A stretch of DNA of 64,000 nt from Bordetella sp. H567 (GTDB lineage: Bacteria > Pseudomonadota > Gammaproteobacteria > Burkholderiales > Burkholderiaceae_B): the NCBI RefSeq assembly GCF_001704295.1, contig NZ_CP012334.1:3360084-3424083 (forward strand), read 5' to 3'. Made by a program: the position numbers and the translations under genes. The notes under the pieces are model-generated. The model saw only the letters and a program-made list of their open reading frames with translations. It was not told where the DNA came from and did not search any database. Below are positions 48,030 to 57,080 of the stretch, piece by piece (position 1 is the stretch's first letter; the number at the start of each line of letters is the position of its first letter).

Positions 48030-48587
48030 TCAGGCCGCGTCCGGATAACGCACTTCCAGGATCTCCAGCGACTCCACGCCGCCGGGCGTGCGCAAGGTCA
48101 CGGTATCGCCCTCGCGGGCCTTGAGCAGCGCGCGCGCCACCGGGGAAATCCAGCTGATCTTGCCCGCCAGCGGCTCGGCCTCGTCCACCCCCACGATGGT
48201 GACCTGGTGCTCCTCGCCGCCCTTGTCCATATACAGGACCGTGGCGCCGAAAAACACCTGGTCGCGGTTGGGCTGCACGGCGGGATCGACGACCTCGGCA
48301 ATGTCCAGGCGCCGCGTCAGGAAGCGCATGCGCCGGTCGATTTCGCGCAGGCGCTTCTTGCCGTACAGGTAATCGCCGTTTTCCGAGCGATCGCCGTTGG
48401 AGGCCGCCCACGACACCACCTGGACGACGGATGGACGTTCCACGTTCATCAGGTGCGCAAGCTCATCGCGCAGCCGCGCATAGCCCTGCGGTGTGATGTA
48501 GTTGCGCGTACCGGGCGGCAAGGCTTGCGCCTGGGGAATATCGTCGTCTTCGTCCTGGTCGGACTCTTTTACAAAGGCTTTGTTCAT
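48030..48587 (-). CDS. greB: Transcription elongation factor GreB
   Basis: A 185-residue protein. It has the Gre N-terminal coiled coil (YITPQGYARLRDELAHLMNVERP, SENGDYLYGKKRLREIDRRMRFL) with the acidic tip region, and a C-terminal FKBP-like domain (VTIVGVDEAEPLAGKISWISPVARALL). It binds the RNA polymerase secondary channel and stimulates transcript cleavage. The extra acidic N-terminal 27 residues are longer than in E. coli. It is upstream of purL on the same strand. Confidence 0.93.
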   Translation of the reverse strand: MNKAFVKESDQDEDDDIPQAQALPPGTRNYITPQGYARLRDELAHLMNVERPSVVQVVSWAASNGDRSENGDYLYGKKRLREIDRRMRFLTRRLDIAEVVDPAVQPNRDQVFFGATVLYMDKGGEEHQVTIVGVDEAEPLAGKISWISPVARALLKAREGDTVTLRTPGGVESLEILEVRYPDAA

Positions 48588-48684
48588 GGCGGACTCGGAT
48601 GCCTGGGTCGCGAAACGGTATGCGCGGCGAATCGATATGGCGATATGGGGATAAGACAAATGGCGCGGGAGGCGCGCCGGCCGG

Positions 48685-49533
48685 TCAAATCCAGTCGTGC
48701 CACACCGGCCGCAGATCGGGCGGCAAGGGAGGCAGGCGCCCCAGGTCGACCCGGCTTTCGCGGGGACTGTGGAAATCCGAACCGCGCGAAGCCAGCAGGG
48801 AACGCTCCCGGGCCACGTCGGCATAACGGCGGCATTCGTCGCTGTTATGGCTGCCAGTGGTGACCTCGACGCCCTCGCCGCCCAATGCCTGAAATTCGTC
48901 GAAAAACGCGGAGAACTGCAGCGGGGTGTATTTATAGCGGCCCGGATGGGCAACCACCGCGCGTCCGCCGGCATCGTGGATCCAGCCGATCGCATCGGGC
49001 AGGCTCGCCCATTCGATGGCGACCTGGCCCGGGCAGTCATCGCCCAGATATTTGTTGAATACCGTCTGTACGTCGGGACAAAAACCGGCCTCGACCAGAT
49101 AACGGGCGAAATGCGTGCGGCTGATCAGTTCGGGATTGCCGGCAAAAGGCAACGCGCCTTCAAAGGCGCCCGGCATGCCCATCGCCGCCAGTTTTTCGCC
49201 GATCTTGCGTGCGCGGTCGGCCCGGCCGGCGCGGGTGCGGCGCAGGCCTTCGCGCAAGCCCTGGTGTTCCGGATCGAAGCCCAGACCCACGATATGCACG
49301 GTCTGGCCCGCCCAGGTGACGGAAATTTCCACGCCGGTGATGAACTGCAGGCCCACTTCCCTGGCCGCGGCCCCGGCTTCGGCCAGCCCGCCGACTTCGT
49401 CGTGATCGGTCAGCGCCCAGACGTCGACGCCGTTTGCCCGGGCGCGCAGCGCCACGTCGCGGGGCGACAGCACGCCGTCCGAAACGGTGGAATGGCAATG
49501 CAGATCGACGTTGGAGGCAGAGGTCAGGGGCAT
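48685..49533 (-). CDS. PHP-domain phosphoesterase (RNase AM/YciV-like)
   Basis: A 282-residue PHP metal-dependent phosphoesterase: DLHCHSTVSDG at residues 10-20, ALTDHDEVGG, FITGVEISVTW, VVAHPGRY, GVEVTTGSHN and SRGSDFHSP supply the metal ligands. Relatives are 3',5'-nucleotide bisphosphate phosphatases and 5'-3' exoribonucleases that trim small RNAs and rRNA. ATG 49531-49533 follows the family; the longer frame is leader. Confidence 0.9.
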   Translation of the reverse strand: MPLTSASNVDLHCHSTVSDGVLSPRDVALRARANGVDVWALTDHDEVGGLAEAGAAAREVGLQFITGVEISVTWAGQTVHIVGLGFDPEHQGLREGLRRTRAGRADRARKIGEKLAAMGMPGAFEGALPFAGNPELISRTHFARYLVEAGFCPDVQTVFNKYLGDDCPGQVAIEWASLPDAIGWIHDAGGRAVVAHPGRYKYTPLQFSAFFDEFQALGGEGVEVTTGSHNSDECRRYADVARERSLLASRGSDFHSPRESRVDLGRLPPLPPDLRPVWHDWI

Positions 49534-49564
49534 GAGGCTATTGTAGGCGCCCCGCTCCGGCGCG

Positions 49565-50497
49565 TCAGCCCGGTTCGCGAAGAAAAGCGGCGACGGGTTC
49601 GATCTGGGCATCGTCCATCAAGGTGGGCGCATGCCCGACGCCCGGGACTTCCACCATGCGCGCCCTTGGATTGCGGCGGACCATCTCAGCGGCGGTATCG
49701 GCCGTGAGCAAGTCCGAGTCACGGCCCCGCATGATCAGGATCGGACTGTCGATGGCTTCGTAGGAATGCCAAAGCAATTGTTCGCCGGCGGCCATGGCGG
49801 CATCGTCGTGGGCGGCGAACGGCGTGGCCAGTCCCAGGTCGTAGTGCTTGACCCAGCGGTCGCCGCGCTGCAGGAATACGTGCCGCGCCAGCTCGCGCCA
49901 TTGCTCGTCCGTATGGGGGCCGAATGCCGCGGATACCTGGCGCAGGTAGGCAACCGCCTCGTCGAAACTGTCGAAGGCCTGGCCTTCTCCGACGTACTGG
50001 CCGATGCGCGCCAGCGCATCCGTGGCCAGGCGCGGCCCGACATCGTTCAGGACGATGCGGTCCACATGCAAGCCCGGCCCGGCCAACCCGCTGCCGGCGT
50101 GGATCTGGCGCGCGACGCGCATCCGGACCGACAACGCGGCCGACCCTGCCAACACCATGCCGATCAATCCACCCATCGAGGTGCCCACCCAGTGCAGCGT
50201 CTTGGGTTGCAGGCGCGCGATCAGCGTCACCATATCGCCCACGTACTGGGGCACCGTATAGAAAGCCGGATTCAGGAGCCAATCGGAAGCGCCGCGGCCC
50301 ACCACGTCCGGACATACCACCCGGTATTCGCCGCTCAGCCGCCGTGCCAGGGTATCGAAGTCGCGGCCGGTGCGCGTAAGGCCATGCACGCACAGCAGCA
50401 CTTTGTCGTTGCCGGGATCGCCCCACTCCCAATACGCCACGCGATGCATGCCCGCCGGACTGGCGCAGGTCACGAAGTCAAGACGGGGGTTGTGCAT
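49565..50497 (-). CDS. Alpha/beta hydrolase
   Basis: A 310-residue cytoplasmic alpha/beta hydrolase: oxyanion LLCVHGLTRTGRDFD, VVCPDVVGRGASDW, nucleophile elbow VGTSMGGLIGM and a catalytic His in PGVGHAPTLMD. The substrate is unknown. It is followed at 31 bp by the PHP phosphoesterase gene and may share its transcript. Confidence 0.88.
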   Translation of the reverse strand: MHNPRLDFVTCASPAGMHRVAYWEWGDPGNDKVLLCVHGLTRTGRDFDTLARRLSGEYRVVCPDVVGRGASDWLLNPAFYTVPQYVGDMVTLIARLQPKTLHWVGTSMGGLIGMVLAGSAALSVRMRVARQIHAGSGLAGPGLHVDRIVLNDVGPRLATDALARIGQYVGEGQAFDSFDEAVAYLRQVSAAFGPHTDEQWRELARHVFLQRGDRWVKHYDLGLATPFAAHDDAAMAAGEQLLWHSYEAIDSPILIMRGRDSDLLTADTAAEMVRRNPRARMVEVPGVGHAPTLMDDAQIEPVAAFLREPG

Positions 50498-50601
50498 GGA
50501 CGCTCCAGGGCGGGGACCGGAGCGGTTCGCCGGCCACGACCATGTTATCGCAAGGCCTGTGCCCCACCCCTGGCGCCCCGCGTCCCCCTGGCAAACGTGT
50601 A

Positions 50602-53220
50602 CTACATGGCCGCATGCCAATAGCGGCGCGCGCGGTCGCGCTGTCCGTGCACCGCCAGGCCGTCCTCGCCTGAAAATGCGATGACCGCGCCATGATGGTC
50701 CGTACGCCAAAAAACCGCCCCGGCGCGGCGCCAGCGCCGTTCAACGGATGAAGCAGGATGGCGGAAGCGGTTCAGATAGCCCACTTGCGCGATGACGTGA
50801 TCCGCTTGCGAGGCGTCGACCAGCGCGGCGCCGGATGAGGTGGATGAGCCGTGATGCGGAGCCATCATCACATGAATGCGCGGCAGGCCATGGGCAAAGC
50901 GGAGCTCCTGGACGACACCGACGTCCCCGGGCAACAAGGCGGCGTGATGGCGTCCCTGAATGAGCAGCACACAGCCGCCGGCGTTGGTGCCCCCGTCGGA
51001 TCGCCGGCGCGGCGCGGGGCGGTCGGCACGCCGGGGCGCCGACCGCGGGCCCGCCGGCAAGGGATGCAGGAAGGCGAAGCGCACCCCATCCGCTTCCCAT
51101 GCCTGCCCCGCCGCGCAAGACCGGAACTCCGCCGGGGGCGGTGCCTCCTGGGCCAGCCCACGTACGCGGGCGTCCCGGCGCAAACGCGCGCGCAGATCGA
51201 AAGAGGCATACGCGTGGTCCACCCGCACCGCGCGCAGCAGGCTGTCCAGGCCGCCGGCATGATCCTGATCCCCATGCGACACCACCAGCGTATCGATGCG
51301 CCTGATGCCCCGCGCCCTGAGATAGGGCCACACCACCCGCTGCGCCCCGTCCGTTCCATTGCGATGTAGCGGTCCCGCATCGAAAACCAGGGTCCGCCGC
51401 GCCGTTTCCACGACGACCGCGCCGCCCTGGCCTACATCCAGCGCGGTCAGTCGCCATTCGCCATCGGCGGGCCGCGCCGGCCGCCAGCACAGCGCGGGCA
51501 GTATCAGCAGCCAGGCCCAGCGGCGCGACGCCATGCCGGGCGGCAGCAAGGCCCACGCGATGCCGCATGCCGCCACGGCAATCAACGCGGCCGGCGGCGC
51601 CGCCACATCGAGGACGGCCCAATCGCGGGCGGCGAGCCAGCCTACCCATTGCATCGCCACGCCGAACACCCACTGCGCCGCTTGCCCCGCCCACGCCGCG
51701 GCAAATGCGGCGCCGGGAATCGCGCACAACGCGGCGCACAGCAGCGCCAAGGGCGTGACCACCAGACTCACGACCGGAATCGCGACCGCGTTGGCAAGCG
51801 GCGAGGCGACGGCGACCTGCTGCGTCAGGAAGGCCAGAACCGGCATCAGGCTGAGCGTCACCACACACTGCAAACGGGCCGCCTGCACGCCGCCACGCAG
51901 CCAGCGCCCTGCCCCGGCGAGGGCGGTCTCGCCGGCGCTCGCAACCGCGGGCACACGCGTGGCCTGCCCCCAAGCCAACACGGCGCCAACGGCACCGAAG
52001 GATAGCCAGAACCCCGGGGCGATCGGCGCCCAGGGATCGAGGACGACAACCACGCAGGCGGCCGCGAGCAGCATCGCGCTGCACGACAGCGGTAGCCTCA
52101 GCAGCGCCGCGGCGCCCGCGACGGCGAGCATGAAGAAGGTGCGCCGCGCCGGTATGCCCCACCCTGCCAACAGGCAATACACCCACGCCACGTCCAACGC
52201 CGCGGCGATTCCCGCCAGTTGCGCCGGCAGCCTTTCCGCCAGGCATACGCCCCGCCACCGCAGCCGCGGCCAGCACCACGCAACGGCACTGCCTGCCAAG
52301 CCCGCCACCAGCGTGACGTGCAATCCACTGATGGACACCAGGTGCGTGATGCCCGTTGCGTTGAAGACCTGCCAATCCTCGCGCGCCACGCCGGCCTGGT
52401 CGCCCAGTGCCAGGGCAACGATGACGGAGCCATATCGGGTGTGATCCAGCAGCCCGCGCATGCGCTCGCGCAGCACGTGCCGCGCGCGATGCACGCCGAC
52501 CATGCCGATGCGCCAGCCTTCGTCCTGCAGCAATTGCGGCGTGCCACGCACGCTTGCCGTCGCGCGCACGTTGCGCTGGAACATGCGGGCTTCGCCGTCC
52601 GCCGCGTGGGGATTCTGCGCGGCATGCGGACGCTTCAAGACCAATGCCGCGCGCCACTGCTGGCCCGGCATCACGGACCGCTGCGCTGTCGCGGTGCCGC
52701 GCATCGGCAACGGCCAGGAAACGCGTAGCCGGCGCGGCACGGCGGACGGAACCGCATCCACGACCTGTGCATCGAACCTGACCGCGTCAGCCCCGAATTC
52801 AGCCAAGGAAACGACCCGGAACGTTACCCGCGCGACCTGGTTTTCCTGGTCCGCAGGAAGCGCGTCATCCAGGCGCGACTGGCCGCGCTCGATTGCATAC
52901 AAGGCACTGCAACCCCCTGTGCAAACACATAAGGCCGTGGCACGCAGAAATCGTTTTGCATGAATATGCCGGCCGGATATCGCATCCGCGCCACGCCAAC
53001 GCAACAGAACGGACACCAGGACCGAACCCGCCAGCAGCAAACGCGCTTCGATGGCCGGCAAAATGGCCAAGGTCTGTACACCGGCGGCGGCCGCGATAAA
53101 TGCAAGCATGGCCAAACGCCCTTCCATTCCGATCCCCGCAAATGCAGGGCATGCTAGCCGAGGAACGGAACGGGATGTCGCGAGTGCGACGAAAACAGCG
53201 CGCGCAGGCGATCGCATCAT
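50602..53220 (-). CDS. comEC: DNA internalisation protein ComEC/Rec2
   Basis: Up to 872 residues: an N-terminal OB-like DUF4131 domain, the multi-helix competence domain with signature THLVSISGLHVTLVAG, and a C-terminal MBL-fold domain (LDVGQGGAVVVE, VVSHGDQDHAGGLDS, MAPHHGSSTSS). It forms the inner-membrane channel for incoming single-stranded DNA. The listed ATG 53220 has no ribosome site. The ATG at 53125-53127 (MEGRLAMLAFIAAA) starts nearer the first membrane helix and is an alternative. An Arg/Pro-rich, low-complexity insert lies in the MBL domain. Confidence 0.93.
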   Translation of the reverse strand: MMRSPARAVFVALATSRSVPRLACPAFAGIGMEGRLAMLAFIAAAAGVQTLAILPAIEARLLLAGSVLVSVLLRWRGADAISGRHIHAKRFLRATALCVCTGGCSALYAIERGQSRLDDALPADQENQVARVTFRVVSLAEFGADAVRFDAQVVDAVPSAVPRRLRVSWPLPMRGTATAQRSVMPGQQWRAALVLKRPHAAQNPHAADGEARMFQRNVRATASVRGTPQLLQDEGWRIGMVGVHRARHVLRERMRGLLDHTRYGSVIVALALGDQAGVAREDWQVFNATGITHLVSISGLHVTLVAGLAGSAVAWCWPRLRWRGVCLAERLPAQLAGIAAALDVAWVYCLLAGWGIPARRTFFMLAVAGAAALLRLPLSCSAMLLAAACVVVVLDPWAPIAPGFWLSFGAVGAVLAWGQATRVPAVASAGETALAGAGRWLRGGVQAARLQCVVTLSLMPVLAFLTQQVAVASPLANAVAIPVVSLVVTPLALLCAALCAIPGAAFAAAWAGQAAQWVFGVAMQWVGWLAARDWAVLDVAAPPAALIAVAACGIAWALLPPGMASRRWAWLLILPALCWRPARPADGEWRLTALDVGQGGAVVVETARRTLVFDAGPLHRNGTDGAQRVVWPYLRARGIRRIDTLVVSHGDQDHAGGLDSLLRAVRVDHAYASFDLRARLRRDARVRGLAQEAPPPAEFRSCAAGQAWEADGVRFAFLHPLPAGPRSAPRRADRPAPRRRSDGGTNAGGCVLLIQGRHHAALLPGDVGVVQELRFAHGLPRIHVMMAPHHGSSTSSGAALVDASQADHVIAQVGYLNRFRHPASSVERRWRRAGAVFWRTDHHGAVIAFSGEDGLAVHGQRDRARRYWHAAM

Positions 53221-53380
53221 GACGGACTTGGCTGGCGTCCAGTTCTTGTTCTTTTACCGCCTGCACCACTCACGCCCCGCGTAAGCGTTCCTGTGTTACC
53301 GACCTAATCGTCGGCCCGTCGTTCGCTCCACGTAGAAGAGTCGGCACACGGCAATAAGGGAGCGTGACAGCCGGGCCTGT
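53221..53380. promoter_or_regulatory. Leader region of comEC
   Basis: About 160 bp between the terminator hairpin and the comEC start. No gene and no clear sigma-70 promoter is visible on either strand. Confidence 0.3.
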
Positions 53381-53409
53381 AAAGCAAACGGCCCCGCTTG
53401 CGCGGGGCC
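53381..53409 (-). terminator. Intrinsic terminator
   Basis: GGCCCCGC (53390-53397), four-base loop, GCGGGGCC (53402-53409): a perfect 8-bp GC stem. On the minus strand it is followed by GTTTGCTTT. It ends whatever is transcribed leftward from the DUF4148 gene or the RNA element just before it. Confidence 0.7.
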
Positions 53410-53500
53410 GGGTACTGCACGAGAGGACTTCACAGCATCCCCGCCTCTCACCGGGGAAACCATGCGGAGGGCAAATCCGCATGGCCAGGACTTCCTGATC
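53410..53500 (-). ncRNA. Structured RNA candidate with a possible pseudoknot
   Basis: On the minus strand, in order: a 9-bp perfect hairpin CCATGCGGA/TCCGCATGG (53484 to 53460); a 5-bp stem CCCCG/CGGGG (53456 to 53439) with loop GTGAGAGG; a 12-base linker; and CCTCTC (53426 to 53421), which is complementary to GAGAGG in that loop. This predicts an H-type pseudoknot directly ahead of an intrinsic terminator. It could be a small RNA, a processed 3' UTR of the DUF4148 gene, or a leader controlling comEC. I do not recognise it as a known family. Confidence 0.4.
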
Positions 53501-53574
53501 ACACGCGCCGTGGCACGGGCGACCCGAAAGCGAGCCGTTGGGTCATGGAAGTGGCGGGCCGAAGATCACAGGCC

Positions 53575-53596
53575 GCGCCGGTTCGGAACCCGGCGC
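53575..53596 (-). terminator. Hairpin just after the DUF4148 gene
   Basis: GCGCCGGTT and AACCCGGCGC around CGG form a stable stem (one bulged base) two bases beyond the DUF4148 stop codon. There is no T-tract, so it may be a 3'-end stabiliser or a weak terminator. Confidence 0.45.
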
Positions 53597-53597
53597 A

Positions 53598-53939
53598 TCA
53601 GGCGCCTTGGAACGGCTGATTGTCGATGTCGCCAAAAGCGATATCCGTGGTGCTATTGCCGTGGTCGACATTCGCGGCGACTTGCGCGCGCGTCACGCCG
53701 CTGTCCTGCTGCGCGGCGAAGGGCACGTTATCGATGTCACCGTTGTTGCCGGTCAGTCCGACAGTACGGGCTTGTTGCAGCTCGGCCAGTACCTGGCTGC
53801 GGCTGGCACTGGCCTGGTCCTGTCCGTAGACGCCCTGGAAGGGCTGGTTGTCCGAATCGCCGCGGGGCGTCTGAGCCTGGGCGGCGCCGACGGCGGCAAA
53901 CGACAAAATCAGTGCGGTGGCGACGGTCTTGATTTTCAT
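53598..53939 (-). CDS. DUF4148 secreted protein with three DxDNxPF repeats
   Basis: A 113-residue protein with a signal peptide (cleavage after AAQA, about residue 22) and the DUF4148 segment (ASRSQVLAELQQARTVGL; VTRAQVAANVDHG). Three copies of a short motif frame it: GDSDNQPFQG, GDIDNVPFAA, GDIDNQPFQG. DUF4148 proteins are abundant small periplasmic proteins of Burkholderiales with no known function. Monocistronic by appearance, with a hairpin after the stop. Confidence 0.82.
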   Translation of the reverse strand: MKIKTVATALILSFAAVGAAQAQTPRGDSDNQPFQGVYGQDQASASRSQVLAELQQARTVGLTGNNGDIDNVPFAAQQDSGVTRAQVAANVDHGNSTTDIAFGDIDNQPFQGA

Positions 53940-54168
53940 GGCAGTACTCCTGGTCCTGGATGGTTTGGATAGGGCCGGATACCGCGCTCCGCTATGGGAG
54001 TGAAGATTCGCGGTATTCGTTGCTGTGCCCCCATGCGCTGCATTCTGCGCCGGCCAGACCTAGGTATAAACCCGGATACGCGGAAATCATTTTTCCAATT
54101 CCTGGAGCAATCCATTCTTGGGCGCCGCAATAACCCTTAGACTCAGTTTCTTCACAGATTGAAGGCCG

Positions 54169-54978
54169 TCAGGCCACGACGGGCACCAGCCGCGGCAACA
54201 CACGCAAGGCGGTGGCCGCCGTGCCCGCCGCCACGGACATCGCGTCGGACCCGCGCAATTCGGCCAACGCCTGCGCCACGCCGGCAACCTGGGCGGGCGT
54301 ATTGCGACGATCCGGCGCATGCAGCCAGGCGGGCGGGATGTCCGGCGCATCCGTTTCCAGGACAAGATGCTCCAGCCCCAGGTGCTGCGCGTGCCGCCTG
54401 ATCTGCAAGGCGCGGGGAAAGGTCATGGCGCCGCCTATGCCCAGGGCAAAGCCCAGCTCGACGAAACCCTGCGCTTGCTGCTCGCTGCCATTGAAGGCAT
54501 GCGCGATGCCGCCGAGCCGCCCGCGATGCCGCCGCAGATGCTTCAATACGATGTCCTGCGAACGCCGCACATGCAGCAGTACCGGCAAACCGAATTCGAC
54601 GGCCAGATCCAGTTGAGCCGCGTAGTAGCGTTCCTGCTTGTCGCGCGCTTCGCCGCTGGCGATTTCCTTGACAAAGAAGTCGAGACCGATCTCGCCGATC
54701 GCGACAAAGCGCGGATCGTCCATTGCCGCTTCGACGGCATGGCGCAGGAGGGCGAGATCGTCATCCCAGGCGGCGCCCACGTAGAGGGGATGGATGCCCA
54801 GCGCATAAGCGCCGCCGGGCATCGCGTGCGCCAGGTCGCGCACGGCCTGGAAGTTCCCGCGCCCGATGGCGGGTATCACGACCGCCCGCACGCCGGCTTC
54901 GGCCGCCTGGGCTATGACCTGGGTACGGTCCGGGTCGAACTCCTGGGCGTCAAGATGGCAGTGGGTGTCGATCAGCAT
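54169..54978 (-). CDS. tatD: TatD-family metal-dependent hydrolase
   Basis: A 269-residue TIM-barrel DNase/hydrolase: LIDTHCHLDAQEFD at the start (metal His pair), VAIGEIGLDFF, PVLLHVRRSQDIV, GIAHAFNGS and LVLETDAPDIPP. It is a cytoplasmic 3'-5' exonuclease-like enzyme. It lies 24 bp downstream of lolD on the same strand and is probably in the same operon as lolC-lolD. Confidence 0.92.
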   Translation of the reverse strand: MLIDTHCHLDAQEFDPDRTQVIAQAAEAGVRAVVIPAIGRGNFQAVRDLAHAMPGGAYALGIHPLYVGAAWDDDLALLRHAVEAAMDDPRFVAIGEIGLDFFVKEIASGEARDKQERYYAAQLDLAVEFGLPVLLHVRRSQDIVLKHLRRHRGRLGGIAHAFNGSEQQAQGFVELGFALGIGGAMTFPRALQIRRHAQHLGLEHLVLETDAPDIPPAWLHAPDRRNTPAQVAGVAQALAELRGSDAMSVAAGTAATALRVLPRLVPVVA

Positions 54979-55002
54979 GGGGACTCCTGGGAGCCGTTGC
55001 CG

Positions 55003-55677
55003 CTACACCAGACGGCCCTGCTCCATGGCGAGTTGTCGATCAGCGCGGCCAGCCAGCTCACGGTCGTGGGTGACGATAGCAAAGGCCGTACCCGATTCCT
55101 TGTTCACGCGGGTCAGCAGTTCGAACATGCTGTGGGCCGTATTGCGATCCAGATTGCCCGTGGGTTCGTCCGCCAGCACGCATACCGGACGCGTCACCAG
55201 GGCGCGTGCCAGGGCCACACGTTGGCGTTCGCCGCCGGACAACTGGCCGGGAAAATGCAGCGCCCGCGGCGCCAGGCCGACCTGTTCGAGCACCGCCTGG
55301 GCCTGCTCGCGAGCGCTCTCCCTGTCCATGCGCCGCACGATCAGCGGCATGGCGACGTTGTCCAGCGCGGAGAACTCGGCCAGCAGGTGATGAAACTGAT
55401 AGACGAAGCCCAGGCTGCGATTGCGCAGCGTGCTCTTGGCACGTTCCGCCAGCCCGGAGGCATCCACGCCATCGACGATAACCGTCCCGTGCGTGGGCAC
55501 ATCGAGCAGCCCCAGGATATGCAGCAAGGTGCTCTTGCCGGAACCCGAGGCGCCGACGATGGCCAACATTTCGCCGCGCCGGATCGACACGCTGACATCC
55601 CGCAGCACTTCGATGCGCGCGGGCCCTTCGTCGTAGACCTTGGTCAGGTTTTCCGCATGCAGCGCGTAGTCAGTCAT
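55003..55677 (-). CDS. lolD: Lipoprotein-releasing system ATP-binding protein LolD
   Basis: A 224-residue ABC ATPase: Walker A GASGSGKST, Q-loop VYQFHHLLAEFSALDNV (the LLPEF-like stretch characteristic of LolD), signature LSGGERQRVALARAL, Walker B VLADEPTGNLD. It powers release of outer-membrane lipoproteins from the inner membrane to LolA. Its start overlaps the 3' end of the permease gene by 8 bp. Confidence 0.95.
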   Translation of the reverse strand: MTDYALHAENLTKVYDEGPARIEVLRDVSVSIRRGEMLAIVGASGSGKSTLLHILGLLDVPTHGTVIVDGVDASGLAERAKSTLRNRSLGFVYQFHHLLAEFSALDNVAMPLIVRRMDRESAREQAQAVLEQVGLAPRALHFPGQLSGGERQRVALARALVTRPVCVLADEPTGNLDRNTAHSMFELLTRVNKESGTAFAIVTHDRELAGRADRQLAMEQGRLV

Positions 55678-56950
55678 GGCGCAGCACCTGGGCAGGTTGC
55701 AGGCGCGACGCGCGCCAGCTCGGATAAAGCGTGGCCAGCAGCGATAGCACCAGCGATGTGATGCCGATGGTGACGATGTCGGTCATCTCCGGATCCGAAG
55801 GAAGCTCGCTGATGAAATAGATCTGGCGCGGCAGGAAATGTACGCCGAGCAGGTGCTCGATGAACGGCACGATGGTCTCGATGTTGTAGGCGATCAGCAT
55901 GCCGCCCAACACGCCCAGCAGCGTCCCGACGACCCCGATCAGCGCCCCCTGCACCAGGAAAATGCGCGCGACTTCGCCCGGATTGGCGCCGAGCGTGCGC
56001 AGGATGGCGATGTCCGACTGCTTGTCCTTCACCGCCATGACCAATGAGGACAACAGGTTGAAAGCCGCAACGGCGACGATCAGCGCCAGGATCAGGAACA
56101 TCATCCGCTTTTCCGTCTGCACGGCCGCGAACCATGTACGGTTATTGCGCGTCCAGTCGCTGGCCATGACGTAGGGCGGCAATTCCTTGGAGAGTTCGGC
56201 AGCCACCTGGGGCGCCCGCTGCATGTCCTCGATGCGCAGCCGCACCCCTGCCGTACCGCTGTCGCGGAACACCTTGGCGGCGTCCTCGTCGTCGATGAAG
56301 GCCAGGGACGAATCGTATTCGTAGTGCCCGGAAGAAAACACGCCCACCACCGTGAACTGCCGCATGCGCGGAGCGAAACCGGCCGGACTGATCGACGCCT
56401 GCGGCGCGAGCAGCAGCACCGTATCGCCAACCTGCAGCCCCAGATCCGACGCCAGGTCGCGGCCGAGCACCACGCCGAAGGAGCCCGGCTTGAGGTCATC
56501 GAGCTTGCCGGCCACCATCTGGCGCGGAATATCCGACACATGGCCCTCGATTTGCGGATCGATACCGCGCACCTGCACGCCGCGCAGGGCTTGGCCCCGT
56601 ACCAGCATGCCCTGGGCGGCCACGAACGGCGCCGCCGCGCGCACTTCCTTGTTGCGCTCGGCCGCCTTCGCCAGCGCCTGCCACTGCGCCAGGATGTGGT
56701 CCGGATTGCCGCCGGGCACGTACAGCTCGATATGCGGCAGCACCGACAACATGCGATCGCGCACATCCCGCTGGAAGCCGTTCATCACCGACAATACGAT
56801 GATCAGCGCGGCGACGCCCAGGGCGATACCCGCCATCGAACTGGCGGCGATAAACGAGATGAACCTGTCGCGGCGGCCGCGACGCTGGCGGATACGGGCC
56901 ATGCCCGCATAGCGGGCGCCTATCCAGAATTCGTAGGGTATTTTCAGCAC
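55670..56950 (-). CDS. lolC: Lipoprotein-releasing system transmembrane protein (LolC/E family)
   Basis: A 426-residue inner-membrane protein with one N-terminal helix preceded by YEFWIGARYAG and RFISFIAASSMAGIALGVAAL, a large periplasmic domain (about 50-275; IELYVPGGNPD, VRGIDP) and three C-terminal helices (FNLLSSLVMAVKDKQSDIAILRTLGA). One LolC/E gene rather than two is seen here, consistent with the homodimeric (LolF-like) arrangement known in many non-enteric bacteria. Confidence 0.93.
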   Translation of the reverse strand: MLKIPYEFWIGARYAGMARIRQRRGRRDRFISFIAASSMAGIALGVAALIIVLSVMNGFQRDVRDRMLSVLPHIELYVPGGNPDHILAQWQALAKAAERNKEVRAAAPFVAAQGMLVRGQALRGVQVRGIDPQIEGHVSDIPRQMVAGKLDDLKPGSFGVVLGRDLASDLGLQVGDTVLLLAPQASISPAGFAPRMRQFTVVGVFSSGHYEYDSSLAFIDDEDAAKVFRDSGTAGVRLRIEDMQRAPQVAAELSKELPPYVMASDWTRNNRTWFAAVQTEKRMMFLILALIVAVAAFNLLSSLVMAVKDKQSDIAILRTLGANPGEVARIFLVQGALIGVVGTLLGVLGGMLIAYNIETIVPFIEHLLGVHFLPRQIYFISELPSDPEMTDIVTIGITSLVLSLLATLYPSWRASRLQPAQVLRHD

Positions 56951-57080
56951 CCGCGCATTATGGCATTAACAGCCCCGCGGCGATGCGCGCCCCAGCGTGG
57001 TCGCGGCGTCTGGAGGCGCGCCCGCTCATGCGCCAGGACGGCCGCTTGGCGGCGCGCCCCGCCGCACTACAATCCCGCCC

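Noticed and set aside
44583-48863. A 1426-codon open frame on the plus strand
   Set aside because: It lies antisense to purL and greB, which have clear family motifs throughout; it has no ribosome site or recognisable domain and reflects the third-position GC bias of the genes beneath it.
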